From the NCBI GenBank assembly GCA_013433145.1, contig CM024187.1, forward strand, positions 62,001 through 126,000: a DNA stretch of 64,000 bases, written 5' to 3'. The notes beneath the pieces are model-generated. The model did not search any database. It saw only the letters and a program-made list of their open reading frames with translations, and was not told the DNA's origin. Each line of letters begins with the position of its first letter. Position 1 is the first letter of the stretch. The position numbers and the translations under genes were made by a program. This document shows positions 35,971 through 48,085 of the stretch, piece by piece. The DNA is from Ascaris suum. Its lineage: Eukaryota > Nematoda > Chromadorea > Rhabditida > Ascarididae.

Positions 35971-37250
35971 GTCTCCCCTCCTCACTTGCTATTTTTGGCC
36001 AGGCAGGTGGAAAGGTAATTTAATACAGTTTTACCCTTCAATAAAAACGCATGGGAATCCTTGTGAAATATTGTAGATCGTTCGGAGCTTCAGCTTTCCG
36101 AATAGCACTAAGGAGAAGGGTGTTTGCTGTGATTAAATCTAGATCATAGTTCATGACTGCTGACCTGAGAAATCCACGGTCTCGGGATCTTTGACTCGGT
36201 CTTGAAATATTACTATTGAAGTATTATTGAACGTTCATACTTCATGAGTTCATCTCACTGCTGCCTCGCTCTCTTTTGCTCTAATCATAATAAGAAAAAA
36301 ATAAAGGACAGTGGTCATCTTTTAGTGTTGAAAATTTATCATCAAATGTAATAGATATTGCAAGGAAAACAAGTGGTCAAGAGATGTGAATGTGTTTTGT
36401 TTACTTATGGATCAACTACAGTGCCGAAATCGAAACATTTTGCGTCTAATGGGCGGCGTACATGTTCATTCATATGGAGTTGTTCGTATGACACTCTTTT
36501 GTGACCATTTCATTGATCACTAATAACTCCTCATCACTTTTCGCAGCGCAGATAATCTACTCTCTCCTTTAGCGTATTGCGCTAAGATGACTTCGATCAA
36601 TACCATTCTTAAAAACACTACGATAAAAATCTGAAAGTGTTTGTAGATGTGAAACCCTTTTGTGCTCTGGTTAGTGAATGCATCGTGTGCTTATTTTACG
36701 TCGGTTCTTTCAGACCACACACTCGTATTAGTGACTTTGAACTAGTGCATGCTGTTCGCGAAACTACTTCTGATATTCTTTAATTTTTCATATTTCTATA
36801 TTTAATACTACCCGCCCTGTAGCCATTAGTTGTGACATATAATTTAACAGGTCTTTTAACGGATATCGATGGAAATCCACTGAGAAACTCGTTCCAGAAT
36901 ACTAATAAGCAATTTGGTGAAAGATTACTTCGAAATAAATTAGTGAAGTGAATGTATAGTCTTTTTGCGTGTGAAAATTTATGCTTAATTAATCTAATTA
37001 TTTCAGTGCCGAACGAATATTTGAGTCCCACCGACTGGTAAATATGTGGGTGACTATACATAATTAGTTCTAGATGACATTAAAATACCTTAATTAGATA
37101 AAATTTGAATAATATTCGTGAGCGCAAACTTATAAGCAGCGTTGATTCTACTTTTTATTATTTAGTAATCCAATCTTTCAGTCTGACTTCCGGAAAACGT
37201 CAATGCAAACGGTTTTTGAGGCCAAACTCGCCTAACAATCTCTAAATTCT

Positions 37251-37324
37251 GACGACAAAAACGAAGTAAGCCCTATGTACTAACACAGGGCTTACTTCGT
37301 TTATTGTCGTACACCGTGTTAGTA
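37251..37324 (+). other. Hairpin whose loop is complementary to downstream bases (pseudoknot-like)
   Basis: The arm at 37252-37274 pairs with 37287-37311 (ACGAAGTAAGCCCT against AGGGCTTACTTCGT, extended outward past one bulged base). Inside the loop, TACTAACAC (37278-37286) is the exact reverse complement of GTGTTAGTA (37316-37324), just past the stem. Transcribed, this could form an H-type pseudoknot; as DNA it is a nested inverted repeat. Function unknown. Confidence 0.6.
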
Positions 37325-38585
37325 GAGCGCGCATAAGATTGCAATTTACAAGGTTTTTTTGTAAGAATTTGAGTTTTGTTTTGGTAAGGAATAAGAATTT
37401 AAAAGTTTTGCAAGGATGGATTTGAAGCAGTTTCGTGTGTTGTGAGAACTTTGCATTTATCGGTAGGGAATCGCAACAGAATTCCATTTTGTGTTATTTT
37501 CATTTTCGATATATTTGTATTGTTTTTCCATTTTTCGGTTCTGACATTTGTTTCTGACATCTCCGGCACATAATTTTCGGTTTTTATTAAATTTTAGCTC
37601 CATAGCATCTATTTCTTTATTATGCTATCTTTCATGTTTCTGCTCATTATTGGTGACATATTTTCATGTGATAGATTTATGGTTAGGAACCATATTACTA
37701 TTTCATTGCTTGGAATAGACGAAAAACGCTTCCACAGAAAAGTGTATGCGATTACTGATTTCTAGTGTCAATTTTTTGATGCATAATAGAGACCGTGAAT
37801 GTAACTCCTCTTCTTACGAAATTCTTTCCTGCTCAAAGTGGCAGCACTTAAAACAGTTACTGCAACAATATATAGCCATGGTAGGAAGCGATTTCCTAGG
37901 GCGTTGGCTGTTTGCGTTCCTTTGAAAACCGAAATGAACTTGCAGAGACGACACCGAAAATAACATCAATCGGGAATGAATCGGTGGCAGTGGGATGCTA
38001 GCATTTCTTCATTGCTGAACACAAAGTCCTATGGATACGTGGCGGTAACGTCATCGTCACTCCGATAGAACGGTTCGTACATATATTTCTAGTGCTTTTT
38101 AGTAGGCGTATTCGTTTGTGATGAAAAAACGCTATGAGGAGAAGGTATAAATGTTAAAACTGCAAATAGCGGTCTAGAGAAGAATTATTGCTCGTCAAGT
38201 TTCAAAACATTACAGAAACATTACTTAGTTCTTTTCAACACATAAGTGATTGTCCTCCTGAAAGCAAAAGTAAATGCTATCTGTCCATTTGCGCGTGAGG
38301 CGGCCACTGATTGCGAATTGTTTTAAAAATTCATCTGCATATCTAAATAGAATTGATCCGTTGGCCGGTCACTTCGTCGCAGGAACCAAATGCACGTAAT
38401 TCTCATCGAGTGCCCATTCAATGCGTTGTTCCAGCAACTTTTCTACTCATTAGCTAGTGGAAAGATTGCTGAAATGATAGAAATAATTGCAAGAAATGAA
38501 ATTGCATTGTCGAAATTTAGTGGATTGCCATAACGCCTCAGTTCCAGCATTCATTAGATAGCGGCTTAGCATTATGGAATACTGA

Positions 38586-38586
<1 letters not shown>

Positions 38587-38640
<54 letters not shown>

Positions 38641-38656
38641 ATATAATATAAAACTT
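38587..38656 (+). repeat. TA dinucleotide microsatellite
   Basis: Alternating A and T with a TTATATAT break near the right end, able to fold on itself. Confidence 0.95.
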
Positions 38657-38715
38657 ACGCCGCTGCCTAGAGCTGTTTATTTTCTTTATATTACCTATAC
38701 GCAGCTAAAGAGGTC

Positions 38716-39000
38716 TTATTCCACTATTTTATCTTCTCGAAAACAGCTGGCTATCTGCGTTTCAAATTTGTATGCCTTTTTTTCAAATTTCTGCTTTTTT
38801 TCCTGTCTGCTGCCTTCTGAAATATGTATTTTCGTGTTCGTGGGATTTATATGTTTATGCATTTTCACCTTCGAACAATCTCCATAGTATTGACCAGAAA
38901 ATTTTGTTTTTTTCAATTCCTGTTTTAAGTTATGTCGCTTTTTGCCGTTGAATTTATCTGCTTCGCGATCGACGTTCTCTTGAGTTAATGGATTTTTCAC
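38716..39000 (-). other. Open frame, doubtful
   Basis: A 94-codon minus-strand frame, rich in Lys and Gln (for example KKRHNLKQELKKTKFSG), beginning at a GTG. The Lys-rich composition is what T-rich plus-strand DNA gives by chance, and no splice signals or family were found. Confidence 0.15.
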
Positions 39001-39931
39001 TATTTTATTTTTACCTTTTTTTCCTCACATCTATAAAATTTTCGGTCTTAAGTTGAAGGATAATATGTCATGTGAATTGACTTGCTATTCCTTACATTCC
39101 AAAATTTTCTGCATCCCATCGTACGCGTTTTCACTCTTCTGCTATTTGCTGCACTCGATCATCTTCTTCCGACTAAAAATGGTGATTTTATCAATCATTC
39201 CTATGCCGTATTCTTTTCGCGTAGAATAATACTCTTACATAGGTTGGCGTATTTAAAATGTTTAAATTAAATTAGCATTTGAGGCACGATATTCAATTCA
39301 GCAAAAATGTTTTTTGTAAACTGTACTTGGTTATCTTGTCAATAATTATGGTTTTCACTTCCGCTGCTGTCTCATATAACAGGAACCAAATATAGTGAAG
39401 CACAGAAGTACAATATTCTAGCGGAAGCAAGAAGTAATTATGCATATGCATAGTTTCATTTCATTCCAATTTTATGATTTTTTCAGTAGGAGATTTTATC
39501 ATAAATGAATTTGCTATTCATGGATGGGCATGGCGGGTTCTGAAGGATCTTTGCAAATTTAATCGCTTCTTGAGGGCATGAGGATGAAATAACTTACATT
39601 CGAGTTGAACGCACCTCCACCTCCGAAATAAAATACGAATTAGGCAAGAAGTGTGGGTCGTGCACTCACCTTTTCCTTATTCAGAAATAGTCAATTTAAG
39701 ACGCACGAACAAAGGATGGCTACCCGGCTCTGTCTTTCCCGACAGCCGGTCCCAGCTCACTTTCGAAGAATTTCACCTCCTCGTTTCATACCTTCTCCAG
39801 GTTCCTTCGTAAGTTTTGCTCTCGTCTATGAAACTTTCTATCTTTCTCAGGTCGTTTTCTTATTAATACTGTGAATGTTCTTTTGTGCATTTATTATGCG
39901 TGTCATAGCATGATCACAGCCGTGTCATAGC

Positions 39932-40060
39932 ATGTGTGTACGTGTGTGCGTGCGTCTATGCGTTGGTATTTCTTTCGTGGCCGCGGTTATATGTGTATGT
40001 ACATGTGTGTGCGTGCGCCCATGTGTACGTGATGTGCACATGTGTGTTTATGCTTATGAA
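39932..40060 (+). repeat. Degenerate GT/GTGC-rich low-complexity stretch
   Basis: Repeated TGTGTG, TGCGTG and TGTAC words. The open frame across it (Cys/Val/Arg-rich) is a by-product of the repeat. Confidence 0.7.
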
Positions 40061-40224
40061 TATGTTTGTGCTTCTTTTTGTTCAATGCTGCAACCATTGA
40101 AGCGAGGGGCATGGAATTTGATAGGTGTAATGTGTACGATACATTAGCATCTGACACTATCTTTCACCACGACGGGCAAGTTCGAAAACTGCAGATTGTT
40201 TGAAGTAGGAAAAACTCTATACAT

Positions 40225-40440
40225 ATTCTATATATATATATATATATAAATATATACTTGATTTATTTATATTGTTAATGTTATATTATTTATTTTATTT
40301 GTTTGTTTACTTCATTTATTTTTTTTAATTTTATTTATTCATTTATTTATCTGGTTCATTTCTTTTTTTATTTTATTTATTTATTTTATTCATTTGCTTA
40401 TTTTATTTATTTATTTATTTATATTCATATTACATTTTAA
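40225..40440 (+). repeat. TA microsatellite followed by TTTA-rich low-complexity DNA
   Basis: A short (TA) run at about 40229-40251 is followed by about 190 bases built of TTTAT, TTATTTA and similar words. Confidence 0.8.
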
Positions 40441-41734
40441 ACAAATTGCCGTGCAGAAAATGTGGTCATTTTAAGGCAGACAAGTAGTGATGGCTGTATA
40501 TTAATAAAGTAATTAGGGTGCATTGGATTTTGAAATGCAGCAAAAATATCCCAGTGTAAATTATGGCCACCTCTAAGCTTGACAGCTTTTTACCTGTTCA
40601 CCAAGCTGACTAGTTCAGCTTCATTTTTACTCCGTTAATTTTATGCCTGCTGACCCCTGCAGTAGATTTTCCATTCATCTTTTTATTTTCTAGTTGAGAT
40701 CAACGAAATGCTTCGGAAATTTTCAAATATAGTTTAGTAAAGCGAGCCGAGGATTTTTCTGAGGCAGTTTTGCCCGCAACAATAGAATATTTGCGACGTT
40801 TTCCATAGGACGATCGTAACTCTTGCGACAAGTCTCAGTCATGTTGCCGGTTTTTTTTTGCAATTATTTTTCGATATTTGCGGCACTTATGCCTACCCTT
40901 CAACTTCAGAGGGGCTGGGAGGAGAGGGAGGCTTCGAGTCGCTGATTTGTGACTAGAACGGCATTATTACTTAAGCGCGCAACAGTGGCCGACATACTTT
41001 GGTGCATTGCACCTCACCGAACCGTCTTCTATACCCCATAGTATTATAGTATTATACCTGCATGCACGACCCAACAACCGATCCTGAGAAAGCGTAATAG
41101 ATTGTTCCATGTGGTAAATGTGGTCTGTGAGAAAAAACGGTTATGGTTCATATGATCAGCTACAAAAATCTGGGTGGTGGATGAAGAGCTTCGAGAGATT
41201 CGTCAATAAATAAATCAATCTTTGGCCCATTGAGATTCAATTTTCAAGGAAGCTCGCCCTCGGAAAAGAATTTCATCAACACTCATCTGCACTAGCCAGC
41301 TTCTAAAACGTCACATTTCCGGCTCTTAGTTTGTTTGAAGAAGCTTTCTTCTGGTCCCATACTATTATCAAACAATGCAGCTGTAAAGTATTTAGAGGAT
41401 TTGTATAAGAAGGCGCAAAAATTCCGTACCCAAAGATGTTTTTCTTTGATCATCCTAGTCGAAATCCGAGATTTAAGAATTTAAAGACTTCAGTTAGGTA
41501 TTTTCGGAAGCAATAACCAGATCAGCACTTTGATTGCCTTGAATCTAAAGTGATTTTCACGTTTAAAATGTCTTATTCAGACGATGGAATGACCTGTTAG
41601 GCCTTCTCAGGAATGTCGTAGACTTCATGTCTATTTCAGTCCAAATCTTCGCCTTAAGCTTATATGCTTTATCCTCACCCAAAGCTCTGTTTTTATGTAT
41701 GCAGCCAAATCTATTTATGAGCCATTGTACTTAC

Positions 41735-41866
41735 CCTTTCCTTAAAATTTTGCGGAAGCCATAATAAAGGGAGATTGTTAGTCAACGGGTACTCAAAATT
41801 CTCGCGTTTTGCAGAGATTGCTTGGATTTTTCTTTTCTGAGTCGAGGTCGAAATTTCTGAAGTTCT
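41735..41866 (-). CDS. Candidate exon in block D, unknown product
   Basis: A pyrimidine-rich acceptor ending TACAG and a strong GTAAGTAC donor bound an open frame. The peptide contains RTSEISTSTQKRKIQAISAK and, further on, FEYPLTNNLPLLWLPQNFKE. No family is recognised. The donor is among the best in the window. Confidence 0.45.
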
Positions 41867-43372
41867 TCTGTACGGTGAAAGACTTGCATGCCAATGGAAA
41901 CACTTATTATTGCAGGTGGTAATTGACACGTAAAGGACAAAATGAAGTAGCACCTGCCCACTATCAACTACTTTGCCCAGATGGAATTAGTATTCAAAAA
42001 TTTATAAAGGACGCACTAGTGGGGGGAGGGGGGGGGGGGGGGGGCTTAGTATAGCATATCAGTTGTGACCAAGTTAAAACTTTTCGTCGTCATACGGCCC
42101 TATCCTACGACAGCTGCGAGTCGAGTATAAAACGGATGCGTGGAAATGAGAAAGGGAGGGGAAAGGATCGAAGTAGGTAAAGATCACAGGAGGGAGACGA
42201 GAGGAGGTGATGTGGGAGTTCACAAGCCAGTGCACACGAGGATTGGTTCTTACTGGGCTCCCATCTGCACTAGGCTCTCCTACTTCCATACCGCTCGCTT
42301 CTCTTCTTCCTGCTGTCCTTTATTTTTTCGACTCTCCCCTTCCCATTCTCACTTTCACATATCTTCGCAACGCCCCTTCACCTTAATCAAACGATCCTCG
42401 ACCCTCATTTGCGACCTGGTGATGTCGTATGATCTCGAAACGTCGTGACTTTGTCACTGACACATGGGCACAAAGAACAAGATAATCACAAAGGGGACGT
42501 GGGGCCGGCTTTTTGTGCTTATGCACATTCGGGGCAGTCAGAACTGAACGATGACTCTGCTGAAATTTCCGATTGCAGGAGAACCAGCGGAACTTTTAAA
42601 CAGCTAAAATCTGAAATTTTGCTTTGGTCCCTTGTGAAAGTGGAGACAACTTTTTCACAATTATAACTCCAAAAATGCAAATAGGTCTGATGGGCGCGCC
42701 TACTCCGCTTCACAATGTCCCGTTATCTAGGTGAACAGGATAAGTTGAGACACGCGATCTGGGTGTAAAATGATTGGTCGACTTTAGCTTAGGTAACGAT
42801 TTTAGCTAATTGAAGGTGAATTTGCTGCTGTTCACTATACACGCTTTCCTAATGCGGTATTAAGCCAGTCAGTGGCAAAAAGAAGACAAACATGACACGA
42901 GAACTGTCCTAGATATTACAGATTGGGTGAGGAGGCAGTGAAGGTTTACCTTGTTTGCCGGTTAATGGCAACCTAGCATCAAACGACATAACTTGTTTCA
43001 TGATACGAAAATGGCTTTTGGGTTTTTTTTTCGCCTTTCCCTTCTTTGCAATTTCCTTGACAAGAGCACTAACTGGAGCCATTTGTCCAGATGTATATTT
43101 GAACATGCACTAGTGATGTCGTTGAAACTTTTCTGGCACAGAAAAAAATTTCATCAGAACATTCTGATGCTCCCACGTCACCTCCAATATGTGGGCATCA
43201 GAATGATCTGACTAAATTTTCTTATTGAAGCCTCGAATTTCAATACGTTCTTCTTGCAAATTGTGGCCATATCTGCTAGTATTCCATTATTTCATTGATC
43301 TTAGGTGAACCTTTCCTCGCTCTGGAACAAATCTGCCTACTAAAATATCTTGCTTTATTTAATATTTGCAGG

Positions 43373-43522
43373 GTCGCTATCCATCGATGGAATTGGATAG
43401 AAGGTTGGATCAGTGCAGCACTTTCAGTGTCGAATATGCTGACGACAAAGGTTTCTTATAACATTTCCTTTCACAGCGCGTTTATTGCCAACCGGAGCAT
43501 AGTAAATGCCATCAAGCCATAA
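43373..43522 (+). CDS. Candidate exon pair in block D, frame unresolved
   Basis: A TATTTGCAG acceptor (ending about 43372) is followed by GRYPSMELDRR, then either a donor (AAG/GTTGGA) or read-through LDQCSTFSVEYADDK. A second acceptor, TTTCACAG, ends near 43477. After it one frame gives AFIANRSIVNAIKP and a stop, in phase with the first donor. Another frame gives a 56-residue peptide with a hydrophobic core (FYFVLCILFLVTSI). Both are plausible and neither is recognised. Confidence 0.3.
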   Translation, partial: VAIHRWNWIEGWISAALSVSNMLTTKVSYNISFHSAFIANRSIVNAIKP

Positions 43523-44499
43523 CACATTTTTATTTCGTTCTTTGCATCTTATTTCTGGTCACTTCCATTCGCAACCTGAAGACTAATGAATATCGTTATG
43601 CTATAGCACTGCTTTTCCTCAAATCAACAGCTGAGGAATTATAACGCGTGCCATGATATTGGTGTGGAAAATCTTAACAACTAAACTATGGCTTAAGGTT
43701 GTCGCCGTTGTTGCAACTTATTAAGTTTATCATATAACCAGTGAAGTTATAGACAGTGAAAACACTGACATGGGAACTTAGAAAAAATTATAGAACATAG
43801 TGTCCTTCAACAAATCCTAAAAAGTAGGAATTATTATGCTGTTATAGTGCTGCTGTCCACGAATATGCAAGTTACTTCTTATTGTGGAGGTACATTGGAA
43901 TCGAATAAAATTAAAGTTTACTTCCATTTAACTTAGACAATAATGCGCTTTGGAGAGAAAAGCAGGAAGCGAAAGCTGCCATGCCGAAATCAAAAGCGAA
44001 AACAAAAGAACGGGCAGACGCGGTGTGTGCTTACATATACATCATTTCCCAGATGTGTGCAGAGAACGCGGTTCGCGGAAAACATTTCGATTCTGTGACG
44101 GCGAGGGCGAGGGGTGGGTATGAGATTAGGAAAAGGGTGAAGACGTGTGAGGAAACAGAGAAATTACTGTCGTCTGTGACCTAACGTTGCTAAATTTACT
44201 CCATAGATTCCTGTCCAGCTAGCAGAACGAGCACTGGGACGCTGTGAACCGGGAAATGGGATGAAAGAGTTTCTTTCGAGCGTTTGGAGTGGGGCATTCT
44301 TCGCTAGCGTATTTTGAAATTCAGATCGTGATATTTTTCCCACAGCGTATTCTGTGATTTAGTATATACTTACGCTAAGAGTGCATTGCGAAGCTGTAAT
44401 GCATTGTCTGGGGTACGTAAGAATGGAGTCTATTATCAGATGCCAAAGCTTATTCGAGCAAAATGTTGTGCCTAATTCGAGAATTTTATTTTAATATTC

Positions 44500-44760
44500 T
44501 TTCTCTTTTTTCATTTCTCAACTTTGCATCCACTTTTTGGTGGAATAAAATAGATCGTTGAGTATTTCAGTTCGAAGCATTGGTACAATCGAGAAAATGC
44601 AATCGCTTCCGATGCAGAAACTGCATAAATGCCTTGACCGCAGACTGAGACGATGGGTCTGTCGACTGAGTATGTGGCATTTTTCGTCGAAAACTGGCGG
44701 ACATCGCTATCAGACAATCGTAATGATGCCTGTCTTGCAGGACACCGAATTGTGGTAAGA
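44500..44760. other. Island with splice-flanked open frames on both strands
   Basis: On the plus strand a GAGTATTTCAG acceptor is followed by a Cys-rich frame (RKCNRFRCRNCINALTAD, stop) and by a longer frame ending at 44758. On the minus strand a frame reads SSQSAVKAFMQFLHRKRLHF. Codon-like structure is evident, but strand and frame cannot be chosen. Confidence 0.2.
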
Positions 44761-45144
44761 GTTAACAGATGTTTGACTTGAACTTCTAATTCATGTACTT
44801 ATTTGCTACTTGCTGTTGCACGTCCTCATACTTAATAGGCCGAAGTCTTTTAAGCGATCATATCCCACGAAATAGACGTCGCACAAAAAAGGTCAGCAGG
44901 GTTGAGCACTAACGTAGGTCACAATTCTAAAGACCCATAGTGGTCATAAGCATGAATTACCTAGGCAGATGCTAAGTTGTCAACATTAAAAGATATAGAT
45001 TTTATGAGGCCCTGACACTTACACATCGTGAGGTGCAGTTTGTACGAAGAGTAATGTGAGATAATTTGGGATAGCAAATTAGCAGACAGCCATACAGGTG
45101 CAAAAATAAATGAACGTGTATATACATACAACTGTGCACACGGT

Positions 45145-45168
45145 CTTTACAAATGAACATTTGTAAAG
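45145..45168 (+). other. Perfect 11-bp inverted repeat with 2-nt loop
   Basis: CTTTACAAATG and CATTTGTAAAG are separated by AA. No adjoining gene explains it as a terminator; T-rich sequence does not follow directly. Confidence 0.6.
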
Positions 45169-46152
45169 GCATAAAGAAACTGAGCTGAAGGCCATCCCAC
45201 TAACTCGGAATTTATCACTGTTTTTCTTTCGTGTTTGAAATTTTCAAAAATTGATGTGATTTCATAGAAATTTCTTTTTGAATGCTGGGAGGCGTTGCAG
45301 TGTAGCAATCGTTGGCTTAAGGCGTTCGAATAGGGGATGCCTCAGTGTGGGATAGTAGGCTATGAGGTATATTTATTCGTCCTGATCCCGAAAGATCGCA
45401 CTTGCATTCCTCTTTGCTTATTGCTGCCTTCTTATCTGTTTTCTTTTCTTATTTCCTTCATGTTACATAAAGTGTCTTCCTTCATGTTTAACAGGCTTCT
45501 TAATAACGAAACCTAAACTGCTTCATGAGTTAGGCTTTTATTTGATGTTTACGAATAAGCTAAAAAGAGGTGCAGCGGTGATTTATTCTGCACAAGAAAA
45601 CAGGCAAGTTCTGCCCGCGTTGTTTATAAGATTTTGCAATCTCTGACCGCTGTAGTAGTGCGTTTTATCGATTTTTTTTCGTTATTCGTTAGTACTCCAT
45701 TTCGTTATTTTGTTAGATACTGTAGGAATCAATGAAATTTCTCGCTGTTAACGCTGAGCGTGGATGATAAACCGACACACTTCGAGCCTCTCTATGCCAT
45801 AGAAAGCGTTGATTTAAGTATTTTGAATGCATCATCTTAGCTGATCTATAGTAAAGGTGCACAAGAAGCGCTGCTGCCTCGTTCTCTATTATTTCTATTC
45901 ATGATTTTTATTTATTTATTCGCCCATTTACATTTATATTTATGTCTATCTATTTATTGATTTATATGTTTGGAAACGTGCATGCACATATGCGTCATCG
46001 GTCTATGTGGGATTTTTCTGAAGAGGAGTTGCGAAGGGTTAAACTTGTTTTGCTTTTCCAACTACATATGGTAGGAATATTGCGGCGTTAATAATCAAAA
46101 AGGAGTCTGCATACCTATTTGGCCCGTTCATTCTCGTTCGCTTCACACGTCA

Positions 46153-46154
<2 letters not shown>

Positions 46155-46198
<44 letters not shown>
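46155..46198 (+). repeat. TA dinucleotide microsatellite
   Basis: About 44 bases of uninterrupted alternating A and T. Confidence 0.95.
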
Positions 46199-46199
<1 letters not shown>

Positions 46200-46700
46200 C
46201 AAATTGTATCGATCATGAAAAAAGGCAGGGCCTGGTTTCCATGCAATTAGGCTTTCAGTGGTATGCTGAGAGGGTCTTGTCTGCTTTAGCGTTGATTAGG
46301 CAATAAAAAACGACGGTTCGGTCTCATCTTTTTTTTCTTTGAAACCGGCACAATTATGTGGACAGCTCTAATATAGTCAAAATCTTGGATTCTTCTACAG
46401 TGATGCAACATGTAAAAATATTCAAAAAGAAAGCTGTCTAAAGTTCAGCTTGCAGGGAACGACACAGGTAGCTTGGGATTTAAAATTGAGTCTCGTTCGT
46501 TAATTTAAAACTCATGCGTAATTGACGATCATTGAGCAAACTAGATACGCTACGCATTTTTAAAAACTACACTGAATTATTCCAAGTGTAAAATTCATAA
46601 ATGCTCTGTGCAGTCGTCAAGCTTCATTTTTTTGTCGGCCTAAGGTGAGGAAGGGTTGAGAAAGCTCGATTCAAGAGCGCTGTTTTCAATTATGCTGCAG

Positions 46701-46756
46701 TGATGGATCAGTTCACCAATTTGTTACTTAGTGGTGATACGAGTGCCCCATCAGAG
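46701..46756 (+). CDS. First exon of an unknown gene, at the D/A' edge
   Basis: ATG (46703) lies two bases behind an acceptor-like sequence (TTTTCAATTATGCTGCAG), as for spliced-leader trans-splicing. The 18 codons read MDQFTNLLLSGDTSAPSE and end at a GT donor followed by a T tract. The next exon would be at 46839-46922, about 82 bases on, inside segment A'. The A/D boundary falls in this intron, so the left arm has the second exon without this one. Product unknown. Confidence 0.5.
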
Positions 46757-46838
46757 GTGTTTTTTTTTTTTTTGGTAGCTATACTTTTGTGTTGAGAAAA
46801 TGTTCCCAGAAAATACGCTAATCAGGCATTGCTTTCAG

Positions 46839-46922
46839 ACTGCTTTATGGACGTTGGCGATCAACGTGTCAAGACGAAGGAGATGTCAGATAATCTCCCC
46901 TCTCGATTCGCTTTCATATCCG
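46839..46922 (+). CDS. Second exon of the same unknown gene (right arm)
   Basis: A strong TTGCTTTCAG acceptor and a GTAACA donor bound 84 bases. One frame gives CFMDVGDQRVKTKEMSD, NLPSRFAFIS and uses the donor. The frame in phase with exon 46701-46756 instead reads TALWTLAINVSRRRRCQ through the donor to a stop. The only difference from the left copy is silent in the second frame and Ile/Val in the first, so the frame stays open. Confidence 0.45.
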
Positions 46923-47600
46923 GTAACATTTCGATCGTTGCTTATTGACTAATCTTATGTTATTTGTGATGTTGGAAAATTCTGTTTGTAGCCGAACTAA
47001 CGACTAGCCGAATATCTGATATTAATAGGTTGAAAGGTGACATCGAAAATGGCAACTGCTAACGAAGATATCAAACTGCTCGCTTAAATCCAGTTTTTAA
47101 CGTTTTATGGATTTGTTGTGCAATGAAATGAACTACCGACGAAACTTAACCGTAAATTTGCATAGAGATGAACGCCACTTAACTGAGCGGACGAATAAAT
47201 TTGCATAGAAGGTAATCTCTGTCTCCTGTCGTAAAAAGATTCGTACGCTCAGCGCATTTATCGTGCTCACTTGATTGGAAAGCAAGGTACACAAGCTTTC
47301 TTATCAAATTTGCAAAATTATTTTGCGTAGTACTTGAGTGTTGGTTTATTCCCGCTATGGATATAAGTGATATCTTTTTGGGGAGGGGGGCGGGGTGGGG
47401 GGAGAGGGGGGGCCTTGGTACAAATAGTCGTTCGGCACCTCGCAGTCGTAGTTATTAATTGTGGCTTTGCTTGTATATTACGATGGCATTGATTAGTATT
47501 ACGACAGCAAGGATATTCGCACATTTGATGAGATTTTATTTGTGTAATTGATGACGTGTTTGATTGATTTATTGGTTTCCAATGTAAATAGTACTACATC

Positions 47601-47816
47601 GTGCGCACCGGTGAAAACCAAATTATGGACACAGTTTTCCTTAGATGTTCATTCTTGAAGTTAACCGACACTAACGTGCTGAGCGTAGAGGAGCCTATTT
47701 GGGACTCTCAGCGTCGTCGAAAACCCGCAATAGTTCGGGCTTCTCAAGCTATCCTCAAGGCCTTTGCTTGCCCGTGCTGTGCCGAAACCGTGACCCTCGA
47801 AAGCCACCGAAGCTAG
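47601..47816 (+). CDS. Coding frame with CPCC motif, unknown product (right copy)
   Basis: Partner of 27245-27460, identical in protein. Here the frame extends upstream through YYIVRTGENQ to a possible acceptor ending near 47592. Confidence 0.5.
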   Translation: MRTGENQIMDTVFLRCSFLKLTDTNVLSVEEPIWDSQRRRKPAIVRASQAILKAFACPCCAETVTLESHRS

Positions 47817-47881
47817 ACGATATTATTCTTCATCTTTGTGGGCTAAGAATATCTATCCGTCAGAGGGGTTGAAAGTGCTTC

Positions 47882-48085
47882 TCAGATCCGTCGCCGTCTG
47901 AAGGTGCTGTTGAACGACTTATGAGGAGTAGGCCTACATTCAAAAGGGAGCTGTTGTCGATTAGAAGAATTGGATGGCTGCCGACCTCGGAGAAACGCTG
48001 GCATCGACGACAGCTCACTATTCACAGGAGGTGCTGAATTATGAAAAGTTGCGCTGCTTTTGTTGTTTTTGGTTCCCAACGACAA
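47882..48085 (-). CDS. Right-arm partner of 26976-27179
   Basis: Open on both strands as in the left arm. Differences fall as Arg/Cys and Arg/Gln in one reading and Leu/Ser in the other. Confidence 0.3.
   Translation of the reverse strand: MSLGTKNNKSSATFHNSAPPVNSELSSMPAFLRGRQPSNSSNRQQLPFECRPTPHKSFNSTFRRRRI

Larger units (their letters stand above)
33698..46776. other. Block D: 13-kb segment present only in the right arm
   Basis: It has no counterpart between B and A in the left arm. It contains a C27 tract, four TA microsatellites, T-rich and GT-rich low-complexity DNA, a pseudoknot-like hairpin, several candidate exons and a first exon at 46701-46756. A T tract of about 16 bases sits at its right edge. 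No transposase, terminal repeat or target-site duplication was seen, so a deletion in the left copy is preferred over an insertion here. Confidence 0.85.

Noticed and set aside
35879..36076. Frame of alternating Ile and Tyr
   Set aside because: Translation of the TA microsatellite.
39932..40147. Cys/Val/Arg-rich frame
   Set aside because: Low-complexity TGTG/TGCG repeats produce it.
42074..42448. Overlapping 70-100 codon frames on both strands
   Set aside because: They overlap each other, have no splice support, and resemble purine/pyrimidine-rich intergenic DNA rather than a known family.
33698..46776. Block D as a large transposon
   Set aside because: No transposase, integrase or reverse transcriptase was recognised, and there are no terminal repeats or target duplication at either edge.
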